Below are positions 15,767 to 23,918 of a stretch of 41,368 nt of DNA, piece by piece (the first letter of the stretch is position 1; every line of letters begins with the position of its first letter). The notes below the pieces were generated by a model, which was given only the letters and a program-made list of their open reading frames with translations, had not been told where the DNA came from and searched no databases. Both the position numbers and the translations under genes were made by a program. Source of the DNA: Bacillota bacterium (GTDB taxonomy: Bacteria; Bacillota; UBA4882; UBA8346); contig JAEZFP010000004.1 in the NCBI GenBank assembly GCA_023417475.1, forward strand, positions 1 to 41,368. Reading direction: 5' to 3'.

Positions 15767-17209
15767 TTACGCCCGCAATTGGGCGACGACCAACTCGGAA
15801 CCGGGTTGATTTTTGCAAACACTCTCCACTGGTACTCCCAGCTCATGTGCTAAAATCTCGATAATTTTCGGACTGCAGAAACCGCCGCCGCAACGGCCCA
15901 TCCCGGCCCGCACCCGACGTTTCACCGCATCCAACGAACGCGCTCCAACCGGACGCCGGATCGCCTCGACAATTTCGGCCGCAGTAATCGTCTCGCACCG
16001 ACAAACGATCTGTCCGTAAAGAGGATTTTCACCAATCAACCGGTCTTGCTCGTCCACGGATAACCCGGCAAACTTTTTAATGCCAATCCGATTCGGCTTG
16101 AAATCGACTTTAGGCTCCAACTTCAATCCTTGATCAGCCAAACGGTCCGCCACGTATTTGGCCAAAGCCACCGAGGACGTCACCCCGGTGGAACGAATTC
16201 CGGAAATATTAATCAACCCGGGCAAATCGGAATATTGATCGATATGATAACCTTCAGGAGTCCGATTGGGCCGCAGCCCGCAATATTCGGTAATGGCGTT
16301 GCGCTCGCTCATCCGCGGCACTAATTTGCGGACCCCTGAAGCGACTTCGGCGAGACCGTCTCGGGTAACCGCCTTATCGGTCTTATCCTCAAGCTCCTCG
16401 GCGGTGGGACCCACCAGCAGATTCCCGTGAATGGTGGGACAGATCAGCTTGCCCTTGGTTAATTTGGTCGGAATCGGCAAAATAATCGACGCTACCCGGT
16501 AGGGAGTATTTTTATCAAGAATGTAAAACTGCCCTTTCCGCGGATTAACTTTAAAATCGCCTTTCCCGGCGAACGCCGCGATCTGGTCGGAATACAATCC
16601 GGCTGCGTTGATCACATGACGCGCGTGAATGGACCCCCGCGTCGTTTGAACCGTCCGGATCGTTCCCGCAACGATATCCAGCCCGATCACCGCGGTGGAA
16701 CACAGGAAGCGAACGCCGTTGGTCGCGGCGTTTTCAGCTTGGGCGACCACTAATATAAAAGGATCAATGATACTTTCCCGTGGGATATATAAGCCGCCGA
16801 GCACTTCCGGATTAATCTCAGGCTCCAACGCCCGGATCTGTTCGGCGGTAAGATAAGTTACGTCATAGACGCGGTTGCGCCGGGCTTTCGCTTGGATGGC
16901 GCCCAATGCTTCATATTGCTCGGAATTAACGGCGGGCATAATCGCACCGATGCGTCGAAACGGAATGTCAAGCTCCCGGCAGAGCTGATCGTACATGGGA
17001 TTTGCCGCCACGACCAATTCCGATTCCAAGGTACCGGGTGTGGCGTCAAACCCGGTATGAATAATGGCGCTATTGGATTTGGAAGCGTCTCCCCCAACAT
17101 CGTCGTTTTTATCAACCACCATAACATCAATTTGGTAGCGGGACAACTCACGAGCGATTGCCGTGCCGACAGCACCCGCGCCAATGATTAAAACATCGGT
17201 TTCGATCAT
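15767..17209 (-). CDS. glpA: GlpA-like FAD-dependent glycerol-3-phosphate dehydrogenase
   Basis: A 480-residue flavoprotein that oxidises sn-glycerol-3-phosphate to dihydroxyacetone phosphate. I use ATG 17209 because AAAGGAG precedes it and DVLIIGAGAVGTAIAREL then sits at the N-terminus as the FAD-binding motif. A DAO domain fills the middle. The C-terminal 90 residues form a BFD-like [2Fe-2S] domain with cysteines in IVCRCET and RCGGGFCSP. The stop codon lies 28 bases after glpK, with the FAD oxidoreductase and DUF1667 genes behind it, the usual Bacillota order. The LhgO-type annotation is an alternative name for this group. Confidence 0.87.
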   Translation of the reverse strand: MIETDVLIIGAGAVGTAIARELSRYQIDVMVVDKNDDVGGDASKSNSAIIHTGFDATPGTLESELVVAANPMYDQLCRELDIPFRRIGAIMPAVNSEQYEALGAIQAKARRNRVYDVTYLTAEQIRALEPEINPEVLGGLYIPRESIIDPFILVVAQAENAATNGVRFLCSTAVIGLDIVAGTIRTVQTTRGSIHARHVINAAGLYSDQIAAFAGKGDFKVNPRKGQFYILDKNTPYRVASIILPIPTKLTKGKLICPTIHGNLLVGPTAEELEDKTDKAVTRDGLAEVASGVRKLVPRMSERNAITEYCGLRPNRTPEGYHIDQYSDLPGLINISGIRSTGVTSSVALAKYVADRLADQGLKLEPKVDFKPNRIGIKKFAGLSVDEQDRLIGENPLYGQIVCRCETITAAEIVEAIRRPVGARSLDAVKRRVRAGMGRCGGGFCSPKIIEILAHELGVPVESVCKNQPGSELVVAQLRA

Positions 17210-17237
17210 TACCGTATGCTCCTTTCGCAAATCCAGG

Positions 17238-18737
17238 TTATTCCTCAATCCAAGCTTTAGAACGCTCCACCGCTCGGCGCCAAGTATAAAGACGATTCTC
17301 CCGTTCATCCACGCCCATTTGCGGTTCAAAACGGCGTTTCAACTTCCAATTGGCGGCGATCTCATCCATTCCCCCAAAATCGCCAAGCCCTAACGCGCTC
17401 AAGTAAACCGCTCCCAGAGCAGTCGTTTCTGTAATGACCGGCACATCGACGGGAATTCCCAAGATATCGGCTTGAAACTGCATTAAAAAATTATTCCCTA
17501 CCGCTCCGCCGTCGACCCGCATCACCGCAATGGGCATGCCCGAATCGACTTTCATAACTTCCAAGTTATCGTTTACCTGATAAGCGATACTTTCCAAAGT
17601 GGCCCGGACAACATGGGCCCGGGTGGTTCCGCCGGTAATCCCGACCATCATTCCTCGCGCATATTGATCCCAGTGAGGCGCTGCCAATCCAACAAAAGCA
17701 GGAACAAAATAAACGCCGCCGCAATCCGGCACCGAAAGCGCCAGGGCTTCGGTCTCCGACGCCCGATCAATAATTTTCAAGCCGTCGCGCAACCACTGAA
17801 TAGCCGCACCGGCAATATAAACTCCGCCGTCCAAAGCAAAAGTGAGTTTGCGGTTGAGGCCCCAAGCCACGGTAGTCAGTAACCCGCTGGGGGAATGGGC
17901 GATTCGTTCGCCGGTGTTCATCAGCATAAAACAACCCGTACCGTAAGTGGTTTTAATCGTTCCCGGTTGAAAACAAGCCTGACCAAACAACGCCGCTTGT
18001 TGATCGACGGCGGAGCCCGCGATGGGGACCCTGACGCCAAAAAACGCTTCGGCAGCGGTATAACCCATGACCGTCGCACTGTCGGTAATCTCCGGCAGGA
18101 TGTTTGGAGGAATATCAAGCAGCTCAAGAAGCTCCCGGTCCCATTGACCGGTGTGGATGTTCAACAACATTGTCCGGGAGGCAGTAGAAAAGTCGGTACA
18201 ATGAACCCGTCCGCCGGTTAATTTCCAAATCAGCCAACTATCAAGCGTCCCCGCCACAATCTCTCCAGCGGCAGCCCGTTCTCTGACTCCCTTTTCATGA
18301 TCAAGAATCCACTTGATTTTGGTTGCCGAAAAATACGCGTCGATCATCAGGCCCGTTTTAGTTCGAATCAGGTCTTGATAGTTTTCCTTTAACGTATCGG
18401 CGAACTTCGCCGTACGCCGGTCTTGCCAGACGATGGCGTTATAGACGGGAGCGCCGGTGCGACGATCCCAAAGCATTACCGTTTCTCCTTGATTGGCAAT
18501 CCCGATACAACGCAAACGTTTCGGTTCAATATTTTTGCTATGTAACGCCGCGGTAATCGCTGTTTTAACCGCCTCCCAGATCTCCAGCGGATCATGTTCG
18601 ACCCATCCCGGCTGCGGATATATCTGCGAATGTTCTTGATAACCGCTGGATACCACGTTCCATTGCTCATCAATGATCAACGCGGTGGTACCGGTGGTTC
18701 CCTGGTCGATACCCAAGTAATATTGGTGTACTGCCAT
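17238..18737 (-). CDS. glpK: Glycerol kinase
   Basis: A 499-residue FGGY-family kinase that phosphorylates glycerol with ATP to glycerol-3-phosphate. YLGIDQGTTGTTALI at 6-20 is the phosphate-1 motif; the segments GWVEHDPLEIW near 45-55, ETVMLWDRRTG near 80-90, YFSATKIKWILDH near 135-147 and the C-terminal GLAAPHWDQYARG match glycerol kinases closely, and length is exactly normal. It is the first enzyme gene after the DeoR-type regulator, with GlpA-like and partner genes behind it, so the group forms a glycerol use operon. In Bacillota GlpK is commonly controlled by HPr phosphorylation of a histidine. Confidence 0.96.
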   Translation of the reverse strand: MAVHQYYLGIDQGTTGTTALIIDEQWNVVSSGYQEHSQIYPQPGWVEHDPLEIWEAVKTAITAALHSKNIEPKRLRCIGIANQGETVMLWDRRTGAPVYNAIVWQDRRTAKFADTLKENYQDLIRTKTGLMIDAYFSATKIKWILDHEKGVRERAAAGEIVAGTLDSWLIWKLTGGRVHCTDFSTASRTMLLNIHTGQWDRELLELLDIPPNILPEITDSATVMGYTAAEAFFGVRVPIAGSAVDQQAALFGQACFQPGTIKTTYGTGCFMLMNTGERIAHSPSGLLTTVAWGLNRKLTFALDGGVYIAGAAIQWLRDGLKIIDRASETEALALSVPDCGGVYFVPAFVGLAAPHWDQYARGMMVGITGGTTRAHVVRATLESIAYQVNDNLEVMKVDSGMPIAVMRVDGGAVGNNFLMQFQADILGIPVDVPVITETTALGAVYLSALGLGDFGGMDEIAANWKLKRRFEPQMGVDERENRLYTWRRAVERSKAWIEE

Positions 18738-18764
18738 CTCATCGACCCCTTCATTTCATGATTT

Positions 18765-18791
18765 ATTATATCACAAGATCGGCAATGTAAA
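18765..18791 (-). promoter_or_regulatory. Possible promoter for glpK
   Basis: On the minus strand TATAAT (18765-18770) is preceded by TTTACA (18786-18791) at 15 bases, shorter than ideal. It lies in the AT-rich 119-base gap between the regulator and glpK, which also contains several poly-A/T runs. Confidence 0.35.
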
Positions 18792-18856
18792 ACAAAAATA
18801 CACAAAAAGTAGTAATAATGTTTTAAAAAATACAACTTCCGGGATAAAAAAATAAC

Positions 18857-19627
18857 CTATACCGGTTTTGGGGCAGTTACCATCGCTAGTTGCAGCTTTT
18901 CAAATTGTTGCACCGTTTCGTCCGGCACCTTCCAATCGGTAACAAGCAGATCAATCTCGCTCAACTGGCACACTTGAATCAGCGCACTAACGCCAAATTT
19001 ACTGTGATCGGCGACGGCGATTACTTGTTCGGCGTTATCGATCATTTGTTTCCGGACATACGCTTCCTCAACGTGATAATCGGCGATGCCGTTTTCAGTG
19101 GTGATCCCGCCAACCCCAACGATGGCTTTGTCAACCCGAAAACGTTTTAAACATTCCATCGCCAAAAACCCCGAAGTGGCGTATTCACCGCCCCGTAATT
19201 GGCCGCCGATTAAAAAGACCCGTTTATTTTGCTGATTGATCAACTCCATTGCAACCTGCAACGAATTGGTAATAACGGTCAAATCCTGCTTCCGATTTAG
19301 CATTTTAGCGATTTCCAACGTCGTCGTGCCCAAATCAATGGCAATCGTATCCCGGTCGTTGATGAATTCTAATGTTTTTAGGGCAATCGCATGTTTTTCA
19401 GCCTGATTCAACACTTCCCGACTGGAATAGGTCGGTTCGACCCCTTTGGAAGCGTTGAGAATGGCGCCACCGTAGACGCGTTTCAGGAAACCCTGCTTTT
19501 CAAGGACTTCCAGATCCCGCCGTACCGTTTCGATAGACACCCGAAACTCTTTCATTAATTCCGGGACTTTGACAATCCCTTTGGCATTGATCTGTTTAAT
19601 AATTTTGTCGTAACGTTCTTGAATCAT
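18857..19627 (-). CDS. glpR: DeoR/GlpR family transcriptional repressor
   Basis: A 256-residue DeoR-family regulator. Residues 1-55 carry the helix-turn-helix (VPELMKEFRVSIETVRRDLE) and KRVYGGA signature; the C-terminal part is the sugar-phosphate-sensing domain with TIAIDLGTTTLEIAKML and ITNSLQVAMEL. I choose ATG 19627 (MIQERYDKI); the ATG at 19639 has its ribosome binding site directly against it. Its place directly before glpK makes glycerol-3-phosphate the likely effector, but DeoR proteins also sense other phospho-sugars. It has its own excellent promoter. Confidence 0.82.
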   Translation of the reverse strand: MIQERYDKIIKQINAKGIVKVPELMKEFRVSIETVRRDLEVLEKQGFLKRVYGGAILNASKGVEPTYSSREVLNQAEKHAIALKTLEFINDRDTIAIDLGTTTLEIAKMLNRKQDLTVITNSLQVAMELINQQNKRVFLIGGQLRGGEYATSGFLAMECLKRFRVDKAIVGVGGITTENGIADYHVEEAYVRKQMIDNAEQVIAVADHSKFGVSALIQVCQLSEIDLLVTDWKVPDETVQQFEKLQLAMVTAPKPV

Positions 19628-19656
19628 AACCGTTCCCATCCTTCCTCGATAAAACC

Positions 19657-19685
19657 ATATTATTGAATATTGAATTCATTGTCAA
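19657..19685 (-). promoter_or_regulatory. Strong sigma-A promoter for the DeoR-type regulator
   Basis: On the minus strand TTGACA (19680-19685) and TAATAT (19657-19662) are separated by exactly 17 bases. The TSS would be about 25 bases before the start codon. Confidence 0.7.
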
Positions 19686-19834
19686 GGAACGGAATGGAAC
19701 GGATGTAGCATAATGATGGCGACTTGGAAAACTGTCCCCGCTCAACCGCCAAAACATGCGGTTCCGGAAACAGTTTCGCCAAATCAATGCCGGTCATTTT
19801 TTAAACTTTGCCAATCACCCAATAAACTTCCGAT

Positions 19835-21277
19835 TCAGTTGGAGCTTTGCGTAAAGATGTTTTGTTTCATCTCATCTACCTTGGCGGAGGTTTCGATTTT
19901 CCGTCGGAAATAGCCCCAATACAGCACGATGCCGATAATAACGATTCCCACGTTAAGCAGCGTCGCGCTATGGAAGGTTTTCGGAATGGTCAAAATGCCG
20001 ATAGCGAACAGTAGCCAGACCACCGCCAACCCAATGACGGGCCCCGCCCATTTCCCCAAATTGAAGTGACCTGGCGTAAAGTTTACTTTACTGCGAATCC
20101 TGGCGTAACTAAGGACGGTAATCAGGTAATAAATTGCCGGCAAGACCGACGAGGCGACTGCCAAGATCGTTATGGACGAAGCGTAATAAATGGATAACAT
20201 CCCCAATACCCACAACAAAATACAAGCGGGAATCGGCGTGCTGGTCTTGGGACTCACTTTTTTAAACAACTTGCTGACAAAGAAAGCGTTGTCCCGGGCC
20301 ATCACGTAAACAATGCGAGTGGCTGAGGTTGAACAGATTAAACCGCAAGCAAAGATCGAAACCGCGATCACAATCATAAAGAGTTTCGCGCTGACCGCAC
20401 CAAGATTGGATTCAAGAATTAACGTAATCGGACTGGCCGATTTGAGAACCGCTCCCATGTCGGGAATGGCCAACGAAACGGCGATCAGAAACAATGTGCC
20501 GAAGATGCCGCTGAGCGCGATCGACAAGACAATCGCCTTGGGAACCGTTTTTGAAGCGTTTTTCGTTTCTTCGCAGAGATTGGCCGAGACCTCAAAACCG
20601 ACCAAAGTATACAGCCCCATCAAAGAAGCCATCGCAAAACCAAGCAAATAGGAACCGTTTGTCGCAGTGTGCACGGTTTGAACCAGATTACCGACAGGCA
20701 TTCCTTTGGAAAAAGCAATGACGGTTAAAATAACGGTCAATCCGATAATGCCGATGGTTTCGGTATAAACGGCGATATTGTTAATTATTGCCGCCAGTTT
20801 GACGCTGGTGATATTTAAAATAATCTGAAGCGTCAACGCAGCCATGACGATCAACATTAGATTAGTGGAAGTCGCTTCGATCCCAAGCAACTCCGAAACC
20901 ACCGGGGCCAGGGAAGCGTCGATCGATGGGGTGACGATAAATAGAAAGCAAAACGAGATCCAACCGGAAAACCAGCCCAATCCGGGATTGGCCAAGGTTT
21001 TTACCCATTGATACGAATAACCCGACAGCGGAATTACCGCTACAATCTCGGCAAAGATCAAAGCAATCAACAATTGGCCGATCGCCACCAACGGCCAAGT
21101 CCAGATACCGGCAGTCCCCGCATTACCAAGTACAAATCCATAATTCAGAAAAATACCGGTGGTGATGGAGATAGCCGAAAATGCGGCGGCGAATGAACCA
21201 AATAGCTTGAAAGAACGCTTCAGCTCTTGTTTGTACTTGAAAGTCTCCATCATTTGACCTTCATCATGTTTGTCCAT
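19835..21277 (-). CDS. APC-superfamily amino acid permease
   Basis: A 480-residue integral membrane protein with about twelve hydrophobic helices. The first helix region SAISITTGIFLNYGFVLGNAG carries the glycine-rich unwound segment of APC transporters, and GFEVSANLCEETKNASKTVPKAI near 225-247 is the conserved loop after helix 6. It resembles amino acid or GABA/ethanolamine-type permeases; the substrate is unknown. AAGGAGG precedes the ATG. It lies upstream of the glycerol genes on the same strand but is followed by a 208-base gap with a separate promoter, so it is probably its own unit. Confidence 0.85.
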   Translation of the reverse strand: MDKHDEGQMMETFKYKQELKRSFKLFGSFAAAFSAISITTGIFLNYGFVLGNAGTAGIWTWPLVAIGQLLIALIFAEIVAVIPLSGYSYQWVKTLANPGLGWFSGWISFCFLFIVTPSIDASLAPVVSELLGIEATSTNLMLIVMAALTLQIILNITSVKLAAIINNIAVYTETIGIIGLTVILTVIAFSKGMPVGNLVQTVHTATNGSYLLGFAMASLMGLYTLVGFEVSANLCEETKNASKTVPKAIVLSIALSGIFGTLFLIAVSLAIPDMGAVLKSASPITLILESNLGAVSAKLFMIVIAVSIFACGLICSTSATRIVYVMARDNAFFVSKLFKKVSPKTSTPIPACILLWVLGMLSIYYASSITILAVASSVLPAIYYLITVLSYARIRSKVNFTPGHFNLGKWAGPVIGLAVVWLLFAIGILTIPKTFHSATLLNVGIVIIGIVLYWGYFRRKIETSAKVDEMKQNIFTQSSN

Positions 21278-21441
21278 TTCTAAACCTCCTTATTTAATTG
21301 ATCCACAAGTATGTTTGTCCGTCCTCCTCCCCGCATCGCGATAAACTTCTTGCAGTATTGCCTGGAGAAACATTGCCGCGGGTCATCCCGATTGCTCCGA
21401 TGCAATTTTGACGATAGCTACATGTTAGTATATATGACATT

Positions 21442-21470
21442 ATCATAAACGCTTTTAAAGCGATTTGCAA
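21442..21470 (-). promoter_or_regulatory. Permease promoter with a palindrome between -35 and -10
   Basis: On the minus strand TTGCAA (21465-21470) and TATGAT (21442-21447) are 17 bases apart. CGCTTTTAAAGCG at 21450-21462, a 13-base palindrome, fills the spacer and is well placed as a repressor site. The rest of the 21278-21763 gap shows a GC-rich imperfect hairpin at about 21640-21685 and nothing else I can name. Confidence 0.5.
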
Positions 21471-21763
21471 GACAAATCCACAAAAAGTTATCTAAAAATA
21501 CTAATTAAACAAAAATAAGTAGAATATAAGTCGCTATAAAACCAAATATATCCATAAAATAATTGCTTTTAATAAAATCAGTGTGATGTTATTGTCATGT
21601 TCCAAAAACTGACTCCCCTTGCTTTGTAAAATTATACTGTTCAGCGACTGCGCGGGGCTCCGCAAGGAAGCGCGGCGCTGTTCGGCATTGGCGTCGCGGT
21701 GGTCGTCAATAATGCAAAACTGCTGATTTTGCATCCTTTTAGATCATTGTAACTTTCAGATTC

Positions 21764-21792
21764 TTGACAAGCGAATCGACTTACGATATCAT
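21764..21792 (+). promoter_or_regulatory. Strong sigma-A promoter for the CNNM leader
   Basis: TTGACA (21764-21769) and TATCAT (21787-21792) are 17 bases apart. Transcription would start near 21799 and give a 155-base leader before the gene. Confidence 0.7.
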
Positions 21793-21831
21793 TTTATTAA
21801 CAATTCAACGTAAGAGAGGTGACGATTTTAG

Positions 21832-21891
21832 ATGGACGATTGTCCCACTAGTAACTTTACCCGTATTTATGGCAATCATTGTTTATTTTAA
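21832..21891 (+). CDS. 19-residue leader peptide candidate upstream of the CNNM gene
   Basis: ATG 21832 opens MDDCPTSNFTRIYGNHCLF and stops at TAA 21889-21891. AGAGAGGTGA lies nine bases upstream as ribosome binding site. The stop codon's last base is the first base of the terminator stem at 21891, so ribosome position would directly affect the hairpin. This is the layout of a translation-controlled attenuator. The codon or ligand sensed is not evident. Confidence 0.5.
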   Translation: MDDCPTSNFTRIYGNHCLF

Positions 21892-21930
21892 GACTTAAGA
21901 GGGATTAAAACGTCCTTTTGAGTCTTTTTT
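21891..21930 (+). terminator. Leader terminator (attenuator) before the CNNM gene
   Basis: AGACTTAAGAGG (21891-21902) pairs over all 12 positions with CCTTTTGAGTCT (21914-21925), counting two G-U pairs, and is followed by a run of T. It lies between the promoter and the gene's ribosome binding site, so transcription must read through it to express the gene. Confidence 0.7.
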
Positions 21931-21953
21931 ATTTGAAAGGGGAAATATTTTTT

Positions 21954-23267
21954 ATGGATTCTGATGGCAGTATAATGCTTCAACTGTTGCTTTTATTCGT
22001 TCTCATCGGCATCAACGCGTTTTTCGCCGCCTCCGAAATTGCAATCATCTCTCTAAACAAGCAGCGCATTAAAAAGCTGGCGGAAGAAGGCAATTCCACT
22101 GCGGTTTTATTGCAAAAGCTCGTAAACGAGCCCAGCAAATTTTTGGCGACCATTCAAGTCGGCGTAACTTTGGCCGGGTTAATGGCCAGCGCGGTGGCAG
22201 CGGAAAGTTTTGCCGACAATCTAACCGAATATATTAAAACATTAGGATTACCAATCAATTCATCCATAATCAACGGTTTTTCCATCGTCATTATCACGTT
22301 GTTCCTCTCCTACTTCACCCTGGTCCTGGGCGAACTGGTTCCGAAACGAATCGCCATGCAAACTCCCGAACGGATCTCCAAATTGGCGGCCAAACCGCTG
22401 GCAATGATGGCGAAGATCACCCATCCCTTCATCGCCTTGCTCAGCTTTTCGACAAACCTCGTGATCAGGCTGCTTGGCGGCAACCCCTCCCAGGAAGAAG
22501 AGAAGATCACCGAGGAAGAGATTCGCTTAATGGTTGACGTCGGCCAGGAAAAAGGGGTTATCCGAAGTGCCGAAAAGGAAATGATCAACAACATTTTTGA
22601 ATTTGACAATACCGCGGTATCGGAGGTTATGACCCACCGGATCGACGTTGTGGCCCTTGGGCTCGACGCAACGTTACAAGAGATCCTGGAGACAATCATT
22701 ACTGAAAAATTCTCGCGGATTCCCGTCTACAATGAAACCATCGATGACATCGTCGGAATTTTACATATGCAAGACCTGTTCCCGTTTCTCGCCAATCCGA
22801 ACGCAGCGCCATTCGAACTGTTGAAAATCGTCAAGGAGCCTTACTTTGTCCCGAACTCCAAAAAGACCGATGAATTACTGAAAGAACTCCAGAAAAACAA
22901 AATTCACATGGCGGTGGTGATTGACGAATACGGTGGTACCGCCGGCGTGGTTACGGTCGAGGACTTGCTGGAAGAGATCGTCGGAAATATCTTCGACGAA
23001 CATGATGAAGTTGAACACGAGATCGTCAAGATCGACGAAAACACCTATCTCGTCGACGGAACGGTTAATTTAAATAAAATCTGCGAATTGTTAGATGTCA
23101 AACTACCGATTGACGATTACGACACGCTCAGCGGATTGATCATCGGACAACTCGGACGAATTCCCAAAGAAGACGAACAACCCACGGTCGAATACGAAAC
23201 GCTGGTATTGAAAGTCGAAGCGATGGAAGAAAAACGCATCTCGAAAGTCAAGATTTGCGTTGCGTAA
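21954..23267 (+). CDS. CNNM/CorC-type transporter (DUF21-CBS-CorC_HlyC)
   Basis: A 437-residue membrane protein. An N-terminal DUF21 domain (about 1-190) has hydrophobic helices and the motifs INAFFAASEIAIISL and LVLGELVPKRIA; paired CBS domains follow (about 210-330; VMTHRIDVVALG, VVIDEYGGTAGVVTVEDLLEEIVG) and a C-terminal CorC_HlyC domain ends the protein. The family moves or senses divalent cations, mostly magnesium or cobalt efflux. The start is ATG 21954 with AAAGGGG eleven bases upstream; an upstream in-frame TTG lies inside the terminator hairpin. The leader peptide and attenuator suggest control at transcription elongation, perhaps by metal level. Confidence 0.88.
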   Translation: MDSDGSIMLQLLLLFVLIGINAFFAASEIAIISLNKQRIKKLAEEGNSTAVLLQKLVNEPSKFLATIQVGVTLAGLMASAVAAESFADNLTEYIKTLGLPINSSIINGFSIVIITLFLSYFTLVLGELVPKRIAMQTPERISKLAAKPLAMMAKITHPFIALLSFSTNLVIRLLGGNPSQEEEKITEEEIRLMVDVGQEKGVIRSAEKEMINNIFEFDNTAVSEVMTHRIDVVALGLDATLQEILETIITEKFSRIPVYNETIDDIVGILHMQDLFPFLANPNAAPFELLKIVKEPYFVPNSKKTDELLKELQKNKIHMAVVIDEYGGTAGVVTVEDLLEEIVGNIFDEHDEVEHEIVKIDENTYLVDGTVNLNKICELLDVKLPIDDYDTLSGLIIGQLGRIPKEDEQPTVEYETLVLKVEAMEEKRISKVKICVA

Positions 23268-23280
23268 CAATCATTCTTTT

Positions 23281-23318
23281 AGCCAAAGGACCTGCCGGAG
23301 AGGGCGGGTCCTTTGGCT
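23281..23318. terminator. 16-bp hairpin behind the CNNM gene
   Basis: AGCCAAAGGACC (23281-23292) pairs with GGTCCTTTGGCT (23307-23318), extended by TGCC/GGCG pairs to 16 bp. It starts 13 bases after the stop codon. There is no U-tract on either side, which is unusual for an intrinsic terminator. Confidence 0.6.
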
Positions 23319-23352
23319 ATCGTCTGTCGCAACTTCAATTCGCCGGCATTGT

Positions 23353-23562
23353 CCAAAACCATTGTGCAATCATCCAAAACTATTTTGGCGATATCCAAAA
23401 TCATTTTGGCATGTTCCAAGATTGTTTTGGCATGTTCCAAAATCATTCTGGCATCGTCCAAAACTGTTTTGGCTTTACTCAAAATCATTTTGGCATGTTC
23501 CAAAATCATTCTGGCATCGTCCAAAACTACTTTGGCATTACTCAAAATCGTTTTGGCATGTT
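23353..23562. repeat. 21-bp palindromic minisatellite, ten units
   Basis: Units start at 23353 and then every 21 bases to 23542; the consensus is CCAAAATCATTTTGGCATGT plus one base. Most units carry the internal palindrome CCAAAATnATTTTGG, so each unit can fold as a small hairpin. A higher-order 63-bp duplication is visible: three units at 23437-23499 are copied with a few changes at 23500-23562. A degenerate unit follows at 23563. This fills the 329-base gap between the CNNM and Dabb genes. Confidence 0.9.
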
Positions 23563-23596
23563 GCGGAACTGCTTTGGCTGCTACGGCGCAATCCTT

Positions 23597-23884
23597 TTAC
23601 GTTTCATAACAAACCACCGCGCTGCTTTCGATCATCGCGCCGAGTTGTTGGGCGACTTCCCGGTGCACGGGGTGGGTGATGTAGGCTTCCAAATCGGCCA
23701 ACGAATCGTATCGCGCGATCAGCAAAAGGTCGTACGAGGCGGCGCCGTGCCGGATATCCGTTTCAACTTGGAGGTCGCGGAGAAACTCAATCTTTCCCGC
23801 CATGCCCAGCAGGAGTTCCCGTGCTTTGGCAATGCTTGCGTCACTCCGGTCTGTTAATTTGATCAGTTGATTATTGGTGACCAT
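23597..23884 (-). CDS. Dabb-domain (stress-responsive alpha-beta barrel) protein
   Basis: A 95-residue ferredoxin-like barrel protein. I use ATG 23884, which follows AAAGGAG, instead of an upstream in-frame codon at 23917. The segments ARELLLGMAGKIEFLRDLQVETD, YDLLLIARYDSLADLEAYITHPVH and the final CYET match Dabb proteins. The family dimerises; most bacterial members have unknown roles. It lies 34 bases behind the WYL regulator on the same strand and is probably co-transcribed with it. Its stop is followed in frame by a heptad repeat. Confidence 0.85.
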   Translation of the reverse strand: MVTNNQLIKLTDRSDASIAKARELLLGMAGKIEFLRDLQVETDIRHGAASYDLLLIARYDSLADLEAYITHPVHREVAQQLGAMIESSAVVCYET

Positions 23885-23918
23885 AATTACTCCTTTCCCT
23901 CGCCAACAGTCTGTCATA

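Larger units (their letters stand above)
23279..23596 (-). other. Open frame behind the Dabb stop codon that encodes a heptad coiled coil
   Basis: Directly after the TAA (23597-23599) of the minus-strand Dabb gene the same frame is open for 105 codons. It begins KDCAVAAKAVPQHAKTIL and then repeats seven-residue units such as AKMILEH, AKTVLDD and ARMILEH, with Ile/Val and Leu at fixed a/d-like positions and mostly conservative changes between units (Ile/Val, Glu-His/Asp-Asp). It ends GPALSGRSFG within the hairpin behind the CNNM gene. No ribosome binding site is seen; in-frame ATG and TTG codons exist. It could be a lost or readthrough tail, or an untranslated minisatellite. Confidence 0.4.

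Noticed and set aside
18857..18980. Catabolite-repression (cre) sites in the glycerol block
   Set aside because: I found no sequence matching the 14-base cre consensus well enough in the promoter gaps.
21640..21685. GC-rich hairpin in the gap before the CNNM gene as a riboswitch
   Set aside because: It lies upstream of the promoter at 21764 and does not match a known riboswitch; pairing is imperfect.
23255..23857. Long plus-strand frame through the second minisatellite and antisense to the Dabb gene
   Set aside because: It overlaps the CNNM end and the whole Dabb gene in antisense, and its length comes from the repeat being open in every frame.
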